64,000 bases of DNA from Streptomyces sp. 840.1 (GCF_003751445.1 NZ_RJUU01000001.1:4881001-4945000), one strand, 5' to 3'. Shown: positions 45,227 through 54,294, counted from the stretch's first letter. Notes: generated from the sequence alone by a model not told the origin. Made by a program: numbers and translations.

Positions 45227-45994
45227 ATGAGCGGAATTCTCGACGGCAAGCGCATCCTCATCTCCGGGGTGCTGATGGAGTCGTCCATCGCGTTCCACGC
45301 CGCCAAGGTGGCCCAGGAGCAGGGCGCGGAGATCATCCTGACCGCCTTCCCCCGGCCCACGCTGACCGAGCGCATCGCCAAGAAGCTGCCCAAGCCGGCC
45401 AAGGTCATCGAGCTGGACGTGACCAACAACGAGCACCTGGACCGGCTGGCCGGTCTGGTGCGCGACGAGCTCGGCTCGCTCGACGGCGTCGTCCACTCCA
45501 TCGGCTTCGCGCCGCAGGACGCGCTCGGCGGCAACTTCCTCAACACCCCCTTCGAGTCGGTCTCCACGGCGATGCACGTCTCGGCGTTCTCGCTGAAGTC
45601 GCTCGCCATGGCGTGCAAGCCGCTGATGAGCGAGGGCGGTTCGATCGTCGGCCTCACCTTCGACGCGCAGTTCGCCTGGCCGCAGTACGACTGGATGGGC
45701 CCGACGAAGGCCGCGCTGGAGGCCACCTCCCGCTACCTCGCTCGTGACCTGGGCAAGGACAACATCCGCTGCAACCTGGTCTCGGCCGGGCCGCTCGGCT
45801 CCATGGCCGCCAAGTCCATCCCGGGCTTCGGCGAGCTCGCCGAGGTGTGGAACACCCGCGCACCGCTGGCCTGGGACATGTCGGACCCGGAGCCGGCCGG
45901 CCGCGCCATCGTCGCGCTGCTCTCGGACTTCTTCCCGAAGACGACGGGCGAGATCATCCACGTCGACAGTGGCGTGCACATGATCGGCGCCTGA
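45227..45994 (+). CDS. fabI: Enoyl-[ACP] reductase FabI (InhA-like)
   Basis: 255 residues. The N-terminal ISGVLMESSIAFHAAKVAQEQGAE is the InhA-type NADH loop. The catalytic pair is Tyr154 and Lys161 (QYDWMGPTKAA, Tyr-x6-Lys). The C-terminus is GEIIHVDSGVHMIGA. It performs the last reduction of each fatty-acid elongation cycle and belongs to the family inhibited by triclosan and isoniazid-NAD adducts. ATG 45227 lies 5 bp after the fabG stop, in one operon ending at a hairpin. Confidence 0.96.
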   Translation: MSGILDGKRILISGVLMESSIAFHAAKVAQEQGAEIILTAFPRPTLTERIAKKLPKPAKVIELDVTNNEHLDRLAGLVRDELGSLDGVVHSIGFAPQDALGGNFLNTPFESVSTAMHVSAFSLKSLAMACKPLMSEGGSIVGLTFDAQFAWPQYDWMGPTKAALEATSRYLARDLGKDNIRCNLVSAGPLGSMAAKSIPGFGELAEVWNTRAPLAWDMSDPEPAGRAIVALLSDFFPKTTGEIIHVDSGVHMIGA

Positions 45995-46019
45995 TTCCAG
46001 GCCCGTACGACAGCGCTCT

Positions 46020-46067
46020 GGAAACGGCCGCGCACCACTTCTCCCGAGGTGGCGTGCGGCCGTTTCC
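46020..46067 (+). terminator. Long hairpin after fabI
   Basis: GGAAACGGCCGC pairs with GCGGCCGTTTCC; the stem continues with a bulge through CACCAC/GTGG. It lies 26 bp past the fabI stop. Confidence 0.8.
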
Positions 46068-46234
46068 CGTGTCCCGCCCGGCCTCTCGGCGCTCAGGTCG
46101 AAAACCTGGTCGATCCACCGCAGAATGTGGAGGAACCGGACTTCTGGTCAGGCCGAGTGCCTTCCGTCCGGGGCGTGACGGGCCCGTGAGCCCGCCCGGC
46201 CCCGGGACGGGAGGCCCCAGGGGAGGAGATCGCT

Positions 46235-46621
46235 GTGCGCGGCACACGTCACCGAACCCGGTCCCTGCTGGCGGCCTGCGCGGTCGTCGCCGGACTGCTC
46301 GTCCCGGGCGCCCTGTACGCCGCGGGCCACGTCGGGGCCGCCGAAGCGGGTGCACCGCCCGCCCCGGACCCCGAACCCTCCGGCGCCGAATGCCGTACGG
46401 CGGTCCACGGCTCCCGGGTCGTCGCCTACTGCCACAACCCCTACCCGTCCACCGACCGGGTGCAGCTGCACACCGACTGCGCCCGCTGGTGGGACATCGA
46501 CGCGGACTCGAAGCCGGTCGCCGTCGGGCCGGGCCGGACCGTACGGATCGACGACCGCTGCTGGAAAGAGGTCGGGTCCGCCTGGGTCACCCACTCGAAC
46601 GCGACCCGCCCGGCCTCCTGA
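46235..46621 (+). CDS. Small secreted protein of unknown function
   Basis: 128 residues from GTG 46235 with GGGAGGAG 6 nt upstream. A signal peptide covers about residues 1-36 (RTRSLLAACAVVAGLLVPGALYAAGHVGAAEA). The mature part has four cysteines (ECRT, YCHN, DCAR, RCWK), enough for two disulfides, and a compact beta pattern (VVAYCHNPYPSTDRVQLHTDCARWWDID). I do not recognise the family. It is an extracellular or wall-associated protein, monocistronic, convergent with the FadR-type gene. Confidence 0.72.
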   Translation: MRGTRHRTRSLLAACAVVAGLLVPGALYAAGHVGAAEAGAPPAPDPEPSGAECRTAVHGSRVVAYCHNPYPSTDRVQLHTDCARWWDIDADSKPVAVGPGRTVRIDDRCWKEVGSAWVTHSNATRPAS

Positions 46622-46659
46622 CCCCGGCCGCCGCGCCCGGCGCCCCCGCGGGACGGGCC

Positions 46660-47334
46660 TCAGACCCGGTCCACCAGGCAGCTCAGCGCGTGGCTCGCGG
46701 CCTCGGCCGCCGCCGTCTCCGCGTCACCGGCGCGGATCGCCTCGACCAGCCGCCCGTGGTCCATGTGGTTCTCCGGACGCAGCTCATGGCCGACGTCGTC
46801 CCGGACGTGTTCCCGCAGCAGGTCACCCAGGTCGGCGTAGAGCCCGGTCAGCACGTCGTTGTGGGAGGCGGCCACGACGGCCAGGTGCAGCGTCGCGTCC
46901 GCCGCCACGAACGCCTCGGCGTCCCCCGCGTTCCACGTCTCCTCCCGGCGCCGCATGAGCGCGTCCAGCTGCTTCAGGTCCCGGTCGGTGCGCCGGACGG
47001 CGGCCAGTCGCGCGGCCGACGACTCCAGTGTCGAGCGCAGCTCGGCGACGTGGCGCGGATCGGCGGCGGCGAACCGGCGGTGCATCACCCCGGCCAGCTC
47101 GCTGGTGGCGGCCACATAGGTGCCCGAACCCTGCCGGATGTCGAGCAGCCCGTTGTGCGCGAGCGCGCGCACCGCCTCGCGGACGGTGTTACGGGCCACC
47201 CCCAGCTGCTCGACCAGCTCGGGTTCGGTGGGAATGCGCGAGCCCACGGGCCACTCGCCCGAGGTGATCTGGTTCCTCAGCTGGGCAATCACCTGGTCGG
47301 CGAGAGCCGAACGCCGCGGGGACGTCAGCGCCAT
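46660..47334 (-). CDS. FadR-subfamily GntR regulator
   Basis: 224 residues. The winged HTH (about 5-70) contains LADQVIAQLRNQITSGEWPVGSRIPTEPELVEQLGVARNTVREAVRALAHNGLLDIRQGSGTYV split over the usual helices. The C-terminal FCD domain has the metal-binding DATLHLAVVAASHN and MDHGRLVEAI His residues. AAGGAG precedes ATG 47334. It is divergent from the permease; a perfect dyad lies in the permease promoter, so it probably represses that gene until its carboxylate ligand binds. Confidence 0.9.
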   Translation of the reverse strand: MALTSPRRSALADQVIAQLRNQITSGEWPVGSRIPTEPELVEQLGVARNTVREAVRALAHNGLLDIRQGSGTYVAATSELAGVMHRRFAAADPRHVAELRSTLESSAARLAAVRRTDRDLKQLDALMRRREETWNAGDAEAFVAADATLHLAVVAASHNDVLTGLYADLGDLLREHVRDDVGHELRPENHMDHGRLVEAIRAGDAETAAAEAASHALSCLVDRV

Positions 47335-47441
47335 GGTGCTCCTTGCTCGGGTGTCCGGGGCCGGGACAGGGGCCGGGACCGCGTCCCGCTGTTCTCGGGT
47401 TGTCCGCATGCTCTCAGAGGATCGGAGAGGATTGGACAATC

Positions 47442-47456
47442 AATCATCCCATGATT
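47442..47456 (+). promoter_or_regulatory. Operator for the FadR-type regulator inside the permease promoter
   Basis: AATCAT-CCC-ATGATT is a perfect dyad. It sits between a possible -35 (TTGGAC, 47432-47437) and the -10 TATGAT (47458-47463), 6 nt ahead of ATG 47470. A bound repressor would occlude RNA polymerase. Confidence 0.6.
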
Positions 47457-47469
47457 CTATGATGGCCCC

Positions 47470-48756
47470 ATGCGTGACGACGAAACCCCTCCCCAGACCC
47501 CGACCGGGACGCTGAGTCCCGCCACTCCGGCGGCCCCCGGGACCGACGCCCCCACCGCCGCGGCCGGCCCCGCGCCGTGGCTGCTCCGCCTGGTCGTCGT
47601 CGGGCTCGTCCTCACCGCACTCAACCTCCGCCCCGCCATCACCAGCCTCGGCGCCCTCCTCGAAGAGGTGCGCGACGGGCTGCACATGAGCGGGAGCATC
47701 GCGGGCGTCCTCACCTCCGTGCCGCCCCTGTGCTTCGCGGTCTTCGGCATCATGGCGCCGCGCCTGGCCCGCCGCTTCGGCCCCGGCGCGGTCGTCTGCG
47801 CGGGCATGACCGCGATCACCGCGGGGCTGGTGATCAGGCCCCTCGTCGGCGGCACCGCCGGATTCCTCGCGGCGAGCGCGCTCGCCCTGATGGGCATCGC
47901 CGTGAGCAACGTCCTGATGCCGGTGATCGTCAAGCGCTGGTTCCCGGACCGGGTCGGCTCCATGACCGGCCTCTACTCCATGGCCCTGGCCCTGGGCACC
48001 TCGCTGGCCGCCGCCGTGACCGTCCCCATGACCGAGGCGATGGGCGGCAGTTGGAAGGCCGGCCTCGGCATCTGGGCCGTGCTCGCCGCCGCCGCGATCC
48101 TGCCCTGGATCCCGCTGGTACGGAACCGCAGCGGCGCCCCCGGGCAGGCCTCCGCCCAGCAGGCACGGGTCCCGGAGCTCAGGATCACCCGCAGCCGGAC
48201 CGCCTGGGCCCTCGCCTGCTTCTTCGGCCTCCAGGCCACCGCCGCGTACATCACCATGGGCTGGATGCCGCAGATCTTCCGCGACGCCGGGGTCTCGGCC
48301 GGCACCGCGGGTGTCCTGCTCGCCGTCACCATGGCGATGGGCGTCCCGCTCGCCTTCGTCATCCCCCGGGTCGCGGCCCGGATGCGGAACCAGGGCCCGA
48401 TCGTGGTCTTCCTCGGCGCGTGCGGCCTCATCGGCTACGGGGGCCTCTTCCTCGCGCCGTCCGGCGGGGCCTGGGCGTGGGCGGTGCTCCTGGGCATCTC
48501 GAACTGTGCCTTCCCGCTCGCCCTCACGATGATCAGCATGCGTTCGCGCAGCGGTGCCGGAGTGGTCCGGCTGTCCGCGTTCGCCCAGTCCTGCGGTTAC
48601 CTGATCTCGATCCCCGGCCCGCTCCTGGTGGGCGTGCTCTACCAGCACAGCGGCGGCTGGGGGCTGCCGATCGGCCTGATGGCGGCCCTGATGGTGCCGC
48701 AGATGGCGGCGGGCATCCTGGCCGGCCGGGACCGGACGATCGAGGACGAATGCTGA
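47470..48756 (+). CDS. CynX/NimT-type MFS permease
   Basis: 428 residues: a Pro/Ala/Thr-rich cytoplasmic start (about 1-38) and twelve membrane helices. LNLRPAITSLGALLEEVRDGL (about 50-70) is the cyanate/nitroimidazole (CynX/NimT) signature, repeated by the MFS loop FGIMAPRLARRFGPG. The ATG at 47470 lies 6 nt after TATGAT with no ribosome site, so the mRNA is probably leaderless. It is divergent from the FadR-type gene. The substrate is unknown; small anions or drugs are possible. Confidence 0.88.
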   Translation: MRDDETPPQTPTGTLSPATPAAPGTDAPTAAAGPAPWLLRLVVVGLVLTALNLRPAITSLGALLEEVRDGLHMSGSIAGVLTSVPPLCFAVFGIMAPRLARRFGPGAVVCAGMTAITAGLVIRPLVGGTAGFLAASALALMGIAVSNVLMPVIVKRWFPDRVGSMTGLYSMALALGTSLAAAVTVPMTEAMGGSWKAGLGIWAVLAAAAILPWIPLVRNRSGAPGQASAQQARVPELRITRSRTAWALACFFGLQATAAYITMGWMPQIFRDAGVSAGTAGVLLAVTMAMGVPLAFVIPRVAARMRNQGPIVVFLGACGLIGYGGLFLAPSGGAWAWAVLLGISNCAFPLALTMISMRSRSGAGVVRLSAFAQSCGYLISIPGPLLVGVLYQHSGGWGLPIGLMAALMVPQMAAGILAGRDRTIEDEC

Positions 48757-48773
48757 GATGCGAGACTGTGTCC

Positions 48774-48893
48774 ATGTCTCCTGTGCTCGACCCGAATCCC
48801 CAGAACGGTCAGAAGAAGCTCCTGCTCGTCTTCGGGGCGATGGTGCTGATCTCGATCGTCATCGCGGTCATCGCCACCCTCGCCTCCCCGTAG
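48774..48893 (+). CDS. 39-residue transporter-associated membrane microprotein (SGM_5486 type)
   Basis: Starts MSPVLDPNPQNGQKKLLLVF and has one membrane helix to the end (ATLASP). From memory this matches the Streptomyces family SGM_5486, found next to CynX-type permeases. It lies 17 bp after the permease stop and is surely cotranscribed. It could be a regulatory or assembly subunit of the permease. An in-frame GTG two codons upstream is possible. Confidence 0.8.
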   Translation: MSPVLDPNPQNGQKKLLLVFGAMVLISIVIAVIATLASP

Positions 48894-48908
48894 CCCGCGC
48901 GGGAGCGT

Positions 48909-48926
48909 GGTGGGGCTAGCCCCACC
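48909..48926 (+). terminator. Perfect palindrome GGTGGGGCTAGCCCCACC
   Basis: 18-bp dyad 15 bp after the microprotein stop, followed by a second small inverted CCCCTAGGGG at 48930-48939. It probably ends the permease operon. Confidence 0.6.
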
Positions 48927-49037
48927 ATCCCCTAGGGGGTCAGGGTCAGGGTGAAGTGGGTGGGTCACCGGATGGGCCGGGCGAGGCCGGATCCGTAGGT
49001 TCTCAGGTACCAGACCTGATGACCTCCGGAGGCGGAC

Positions 49038-49244
49038 ATGTCGGCCCGTACACACACCCGGTCCACCCGCCCGGATGCGGGCGGTGTCGAGATCCGGCTG
49101 CCCTGGTGGGCCGTCGCGCTGCCCGCTGTCGCCTTCGGCGCGCTGCTGCTGCTGATCCTCGGACCGGGGGAGGCGCACGCGGCCATGGGCGATCCGGCGG
49201 TGGGCCGGTTGCTCGAGCGAATCGTGGACCTGCTGACCCGCTGA
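49038..49244 (+). CDS. Small single-helix membrane protein
   Basis: 68 residues. A basic cytoplasmic start (about 1-21), one helix (WWAVALPAVAFGALLLLILG, about 23-42) and a short outside helix (AAMGDPAVGRLLERIVDLLTR). GGAGGCGG lies 3-4 nt ahead of ATG 49038. I do not recognise a family. A conserved GEAHA end to the helix looks like a signal-peptidase site, so it could be processed. Confidence 0.6.
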   Translation: MSARTHTRSTRPDAGGVEIRLPWWAVALPAVAFGALLLLILGPGEAHAAMGDPAVGRLLERIVDLLTR

Positions 49245-49318
49245 CGGCTGCGGACCGTGGCGGAGCAGCACTCCAACACCCTGCGCCAGCTGGCACGATT
49301 CGTGCGAAGCTGAGGTGT

Positions 49319-49837
49319 ATGAGCGTCGATACACCTCGCAGGATCGTCCTTCTCAGGCACGCAAAGGCGGAATGGTCGCAGGACTCCGACCATGAGCGGC
49401 CCCTCGCGGAACGCGGCCGCAAGGACGCCCCCGTAGCAGGCCGCAAACTCGCCGATTCCGGGATCGCCTTCGATCTGGCTCTCTGCTCCACCGCCGCCAG
49501 GACGCGCGAGACCTGGAAGCTGGCCGTGCACGAGATGCCGGAGCGCCCCAGGACCGTGTACGAGGAGCGGTTGTACGAGGCCTCGCTCGGCGAACTGATC
49601 GCCCTGGTCAACGAGACCCCGGACGAGGTCCGCAACCTGCTGGTGATCGCCCACAACCCGGGTATGCACGCGCTCGCCGACGCACTCTCGGGGGCGTCCG
49701 AGGGCGATGCCCTGGCCCGGATGACCCGCGGCGGCTTCCCGACCGCGGCGTTCGCCGTGGTCGAGTTCTCCGGCAACTGGAAGGGCGTGGAGCACGGTAT
49801 CGGCAAGCTCACCGAGTACTGGACTCCGAACGACTGA
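49319..49837 (+). CDS. sixA: Phosphohistidine phosphatase SixA
   Basis: 172 residues, histidine phosphatase superfamily. The catalytic RHAKA (Arg13-His14) follows the first strand, and AHNPGMHALAD (about 119-129) carries the second catalytic His. It belongs to the short SixA branch that removes phosphate from protein histidines, such as HPt or phosphotransferase components. GAGGTGT precedes ATG 49319. It is monocistronic, with the stop region in an imperfect tandem repeat. Confidence 0.9.
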   Translation: MSVDTPRRIVLLRHAKAEWSQDSDHERPLAERGRKDAPVAGRKLADSGIAFDLALCSTAARTRETWKLAVHEMPERPRTVYEERLYEASLGELIALVNETPDEVRNLLVIAHNPGMHALADALSGASEGDALARMTRGGFPTAAFAVVEFSGNWKGVEHGIGKLTEYWTPND

Positions 49838-49855
49838 CGACCGACGACTGGCGAC

Positions 49856-49910
49856 CGACGGTCGATGACTGACCACCGGCGGTCGGCGGTCGATGGCTGA
49901 CGACCGGCGG
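49856..49910. repeat. Two 27-bp imperfect tandem units after sixA
   Basis: 49856-49882 and 49884-49910 agree at 24 of 27 positions (CGRCGGTCGATGRCTGACSA core). Weaker related CGACTGACGACCGACGAC copies overlap the sixA stop. It is non-coding and probably slippage-derived. Confidence 0.55.
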
Positions 49911-49938
49911 CGGGCAACCTGCCGCACCGGCTCATGAA

Positions 49939-49982
49939 GAGGGCCCCGGCGCGCGAGCTTCCGCTTGCGCACCGGGGCCCTC
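49939..49982. terminator. Bidirectional hairpin between sixA and serB
   Basis: GAGGGCCCCGG pairs with CCGGGGCCCTC; inner GCGC/GCGC continues the stem after a bulge. It separates two converging genes. Confidence 0.8.
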
Positions 49983-50020
49983 CGTGCTGTCCGGGGCGCA
50001 CCGCCCCCGACGCCGTATCC

Positions 50021-51277
50021 CTACTCGACGAGACCGTCGGCGGCCTCGACCTCCTCGCGGGTGATGCCGAGCAGATAGAGCACGGTGTCCAGGAACGGCA
50101 CGTTCACCGCCGTGTGCGCGGCCCTGCGGACCACCGGCTTGGCGTTGAAGGCGACGCCGAGCCCCGCGGTGTTCAGCATGTCCAGGTCGTTGGCCCCGTC
50201 ACCGATCGCCACGGTCTGCGCCAGCGGCACCCCGGCCTCCGCGGCGAAGCTCCGCAGCAGCCGGGCCTTGCCGGCCCGGTCGACGATCGGCCCGGTCACC
50301 CGGCCGGTGAGCCGCCCGTCGACCACCTCCAGAGTGTTGGCAGAGGCGAAGTCGAGCCCCAGCCGCTCCTTGAGATCGTCCGTCACCTGCGTGAACCCGC
50401 CGGAGACGACGCCTACTTGGTAGCCGAGCCGCTTCAGCGTACGGATCAGGGTGCGGGCGCCCGGCGTCAGCCGTACCTCGGCGCGCACCTTCTCCACCAC
50501 CGATGCGTCGAGGCCCGCCAGCAGCGCCACCCGTGCGTGCAGCGACTGCTCGAAGTCGAGTTCGCCGCGCATCGCCTGCTCGGTGACCGCGGCGACCTCC
50601 GCCTCGCAGCCGGCATGGGCCGCGAACAGCTCGATGACCTCGTCCTGGATGAGCGTCGAGTCGACGTCCATCACGACGAGCCGCTGCGCACGGCGGCTCA
50701 GCCCGGCCGAGACCACCGCCACGTCGACGCCGATCTCGGCGGCCTCGGTGGCCAGCGCGGTCCGCAGCTCCTCGGTCCCGGTGCCGGACACCGCGAACTC
50801 GACGGCCGTGACCGGATACTTGGCCAGCCGGAAGATCCGGTCGATGTTCCCGCCGGTCGAGGTGATGCTTGCCGCTATGGCGGCGGTCGACTCCGCGGTC
50901 AGCGGGTGGCCGAGCACCGTCACATGGGAGCGGCCGTCGCCGCGGGGACGGTTGTCGCCCGTGCCGGAGATGATCTCGGCCTGCAGTTTCAGCGACTCGG
51001 CCCAGCTGTGCACGGTGGCCCGCAGATCGCCCTCGGTGGTACCGCCCGCGACCGGCGAGGTGACCAGGACACACAGGACGATGCGGCCACGGGTGACGAC
51101 CTGCTCGATGTCGACGACATCGACGGAGTAGGCGGCGAGGGTGTCGAACAGCCCGGCGGTGATGCCGGGACGGTCCTTCCCGAAGATCTTCACGAGAAGG
51201 GTCGGTGCGTCGATGCCCTGACGTGACTCAGGGGACTCAGGAGACGGCGAGGACTGAGGTGGCTGAGATGCGCTCAT
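50021..51277 (-). CDS. serB: Phosphoserine phosphatase SerB with ACT domains
   Basis: 418 residues. Two N-terminal ACT-type regulatory domains (about 22-180; LLVKIFGKDRPGITAGLFDTL opens the first) precede a HAD phosphatase. HAD motifs: MDVDSTLI (near 203, DxDxT), SGGFTQV (Ser motif II) and GDGANDLDM (motif IV). It makes serine from phosphoserine. The start taken is ATG 51277 with a G-rich stretch upstream; ATG 51358 is less likely. The N-terminal 20 residues are Ser/Pro-rich. Confidence 0.95.
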   Translation of the reverse strand: MSASQPPQSSPSPESPESRQGIDAPTLLVKIFGKDRPGITAGLFDTLAAYSVDVVDIEQVVTRGRIVLCVLVTSPVAGGTTEGDLRATVHSWAESLKLQAEIISGTGDNRPRGDGRSHVTVLGHPLTAESTAAIAASITSTGGNIDRIFRLAKYPVTAVEFAVSGTGTEELRTALATEAAEIGVDVAVVSAGLSRRAQRLVVMDVDSTLIQDEVIELFAAHAGCEAEVAAVTEQAMRGELDFEQSLHARVALLAGLDASVVEKVRAEVRLTPGARTLIRTLKRLGYQVGVVSGGFTQVTDDLKERLGLDFASANTLEVVDGRLTGRVTGPIVDRAGKARLLRSFAAEAGVPLAQTVAIGDGANDLDMLNTAGLGVAFNAKPVVRRAAHTAVNVPFLDTVLYLLGITREEVEAADGLVE

Positions 51278-51565
51278 GGTGCCCCCCACCGTATCGGTCC
51301 ACGACGCGCCACCGGCGGTCCGTCCCGAGGGCCGGACAGTCCGCACCGATACCCCCAACCAGATAATTCAGCACGATCCGCAATCGTTCATGGCCAGTTG
51401 TGTCGGTAGATGACCGTTTTGTTGGCGTCAAAGCCATAACAGTGCAGGTCTCGGCAGGGTCAAACCCCCGCCCGGCTTTCGTATCGGGGACTGCTCCTGG
51501 AATAGTTCCCCACGATGTTCAGCATCCCTAGACTCCCTGCGACGGGGGTAATCGGGGGACAACTA

Positions 51566-54223
51566 GTGGGGCGCGGAGTGCCGGAACTCGTACTGGAATT
51601 GAATGGCAGGACCTGGACGCTCGATCCGTCCAGGTCGTACACCCTCGGACGTGATCCGCAGGGGGACATGACGATCGACGACGCCAGGGTGTCGTGGCGG
51701 CACGCCACGATCAGCTGGAACGGCCGGGGTTGGTCCATCGAGGACCACGGCAGCACCAATGGCACCTACGTGCAGGGCCAGCGAATCCACCAGATGGAGA
51801 TCGGGCCCGGCTCCGCCGTGAATCTGGGCAACGCCACCGACGGGCCCCGGCTCGGTCTCAGCGCCGCCTCGGCCGGCGCCGGTGTGCACAGCGGGCAGGC
51901 CGCCTCGGGCGCTCAGGCCCCGGCCCAGCAGCAACAGCAGGCCCCGCCGCAGCAGCCGCAACAGCAGCCGCAACAGGGCGGACCCGGCTGGCCGGGCCAG
52001 CAGAACCCCGGCCAGCAGCAGAACCCCGGCCGACAGCAGGTTCCCGGCCAGGGACAGCACCAAGGCCAGCACCAGGGACAGGGCCAGCAGCCGCAGGCCT
52101 GGCAGCAGGCGCCCCAGGCGCAGCAGCAGCCCCACGTTCCGCAGCAGGGCATGGCGAACAACCCCGGGAGTGGCGGGGCCGGCGGCGCGGCGGGGGCGTC
52201 ACCGGTCTACGGCGACCGCAGTCCGACCACGTTCCACCAGATGGCGCTCGGCCGGGTGATGCGTATCGGCCGTGCGCTGGAGAACGAGCTGGTCGTCTCC
52301 GACCTCCAGGTCTCGCGCAACCACGCCGAGTTCCACGCGATGCCGGACGGCCGCTTCGAGATCCGTGACCTCGGATCCCACAACGGCACGTACGTCAACG
52401 GCCAGCCGCTCTCCAAGTCCGGCTCCGCGCTCATCGGCGCGAACGACATCGTCGGTGTCGGTCACTCGACGTTCCGGATCGTGGGCGACCGGCTCGAGGA
52501 GTTCGTCGACACCGGTGAGGTCTCCTTCGCCGCCCGCCACCTCACGGTGACGGTCGACGGCGGCAAGCAGATCCTCAAGGACGTCTCGTTCGGCGTCCCG
52601 GAGAAGTCGCTGATCGGCGTCATCGGCCCGTCCGGCTCCGGCAAGTCCACCCTGCTCAAGGCGCTCACCGGCTACCGGCCCGCCGACCAGGGCGACGTCC
52701 TCTACGACAACCGGAACCTCTACAAGCAGTTCGCCGAGCTGCGCCAGCGCATCGGCCTCGTTCCGCAGGACGACATCCTGCACAAGGAACTCACGGTCAC
52801 CAAGGCCCTCAAGTACGCGGCCAAACTCCGCTTCCCCGCGGACACCACCGAGGCCGAGCGCCAGTCCCGGATCCTGGAAGTCCTCGCCGAGCTCAAGCTC
52901 GACATCCACAAGGACAAGAAGGTCACCTCGCTCTCCGGCGGCCAGCGCAAGCGGGTCTCGGTGGCCCTGGAGCTGCTCACCAAGCCCTCGCTGATATTCC
53001 TGGACGAGCCGACGTCCGGCCTCGACCCGGGCATGGACCGCGACGTCATGCAGCTGCTGCGCGGTCTGGCCGACGACGGCCGTACCGTCCTCGTCGTCAC
53101 GCACTCCGTCGCCGAGCTGGCCATCTGCGACAAGCTCCTGGTGATGGCGCCCGGCGGCGCCGTGGCCTACTTCGGCCCGCCGGAGGAGGCGCTCAACTTC
53201 TTCGGCTACAGCACCTGGGCCGACGTGTTCTCCGCGTTCGAGAACTACCGCGACTACGACTGGGCGGGCCGCTGGCGCGGTTCGCAGCACTACCAGATGT
53301 ACGCCGCGGACATCGACTCCGTCGCCGCGCAGTCCGTGCACATGCCGCCGCACCAGCAGATGCGTCCGCCGAAGCCGCAGGGCTGGGGGACGCAGCTGTG
53401 GACGCTGATGCGCCGCTATCTGTCGGTGATCGCGTCCGACAAGGGCTTCATGGGTCTGATGGTGATCCTGCCCGCGGTGCTCGGTGTGGTGAGCGTGGTC
53501 ATTCCGGCCGACTTCGGCCTGGCCCCGCCCAAGCCGCCGTCCCGGTTCAACAGCGACGCCGGAACGATCATGCTGATCCTGGTGATCGGCATGACCTTCT
53601 CCGGCGCCGCCAACTCCGTACGAGAGCTGATCAAGGAACGGGTGATCTACGAACGGGAACGGGCCACCGGCCTCTCCCGTTCCGCCTACCTGATGTCCAA
53701 GGTGATCGTGCTCGGCATGATCACGGCCGTCCAGGGCGTCATCATCTGCGGCATCGGCTTCGCCACCCGCGATCTGCCGGCGGAGGGCCTGATCATGCCG
53801 CCGGCCGTCGAGCTCTGCGTGACGATCATCGCGCTCGGCTTCACCTCGATGATGTTCGGCCTGGTCATCTCCTCGCTGGTGAAGACCTCCGAGAAGACCA
53901 TGCCGCTGCTGGTCATGTTCGCGATCGTCCAGGTCGTCTTCACCGGCATCCTCTTCCAGGTCTACGGATCGCTCGGCCTGGAACAGTTCGCCTGGCTGAT
54001 GCCGTCCCGCTGGGCCATCGCGGCCGCGGGCTCGACACTCGACCTCGCCCACCTCATGCCGCCGTGGGACCAGAAGAACCCCACCGACCTGGACCCGCTG
54101 TGGGAGCACACGGCGAGCCAGTGGGGGATCAACATCGGGGTGCTGGTCTTCCTCGGTGTCATCTGCGGCTTCGCGGTCGCGCGGCTGCTGCGCCGCCACG
54201 AGCCCGAGGTGATGCGCAAGTAG
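51566..54223 (+). CDS. FHA-FHA-ABC-2 exporter (Rv1747-like)
   Basis: 885 residues from GTG 51566 (GGGGGA 6 nt upstream; ATG 51515 lacks a site). Order: FHA1 (about 1-95, GRDPQGDMTIDDARVSWRHA and the GSTNGTYV motif), Gln/Pro/Gly-rich linker (about 112-195), FHA2 (about 215-305, VSRNHAEFH and GSHNGTYVNG), ABC ATPase (Walker A GPSGSGKST near 355, LSGGQRKR near 457, FLDEPTSGLDP near 478), then six membrane helices (about 625-880). FHA domains bind phosphothreonine, so a Ser/Thr kinase should control export, as known for M. tuberculosis Rv1747. The 288-bp upstream space holds promoters only. Confidence 0.93.
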   Translation: MGRGVPELVLELNGRTWTLDPSRSYTLGRDPQGDMTIDDARVSWRHATISWNGRGWSIEDHGSTNGTYVQGQRIHQMEIGPGSAVNLGNATDGPRLGLSAASAGAGVHSGQAASGAQAPAQQQQQAPPQQPQQQPQQGGPGWPGQQNPGQQQNPGRQQVPGQGQHQGQHQGQGQQPQAWQQAPQAQQQPHVPQQGMANNPGSGGAGGAAGASPVYGDRSPTTFHQMALGRVMRIGRALENELVVSDLQVSRNHAEFHAMPDGRFEIRDLGSHNGTYVNGQPLSKSGSALIGANDIVGVGHSTFRIVGDRLEEFVDTGEVSFAARHLTVTVDGGKQILKDVSFGVPEKSLIGVIGPSGSGKSTLLKALTGYRPADQGDVLYDNRNLYKQFAELRQRIGLVPQDDILHKELTVTKALKYAAKLRFPADTTEAERQSRILEVLAELKLDIHKDKKVTSLSGGQRKRVSVALELLTKPSLIFLDEPTSGLDPGMDRDVMQLLRGLADDGRTVLVVTHSVAELAICDKLLVMAPGGAVAYFGPPEEALNFFGYSTWADVFSAFENYRDYDWAGRWRGSQHYQMYAADIDSVAAQSVHMPPHQQMRPPKPQGWGTQLWTLMRRYLSVIASDKGFMGLMVILPAVLGVVSVVIPADFGLAPPKPPSRFNSDAGTIMLILVIGMTFSGAANSVRELIKERVIYERERATGLSRSAYLMSKVIVLGMITAVQGVIICGIGFATRDLPAEGLIMPPAVELCVTIIALGFTSMMFGLVISSLVKTSEKTMPLLVMFAIVQVVFTGILFQVYGSLGLEQFAWLMPSRWAIAAAGSTLDLAHLMPPWDQKNPTDLDPLWEHTASQWGINIGVLVFLGVICGFAVARLLRRHEPEVMRK

Positions 54224-54254
54224 CCGCCCGCCCCGCGGCCGCGCACCGTACGAC

Positions 54255-54294
54255 GCCGAAGGGCGGCACCCCGCACGGGGTGCCGCCCTTCGGC
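54255..54294. terminator. Perfect 18-bp hairpin between the FHA-ABC and transglycosylase genes
   Basis: GCCGAAGGGCGGCACCCC, loop GCAC, then the exact complement; it serves both converging genes. Confidence 0.9.
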
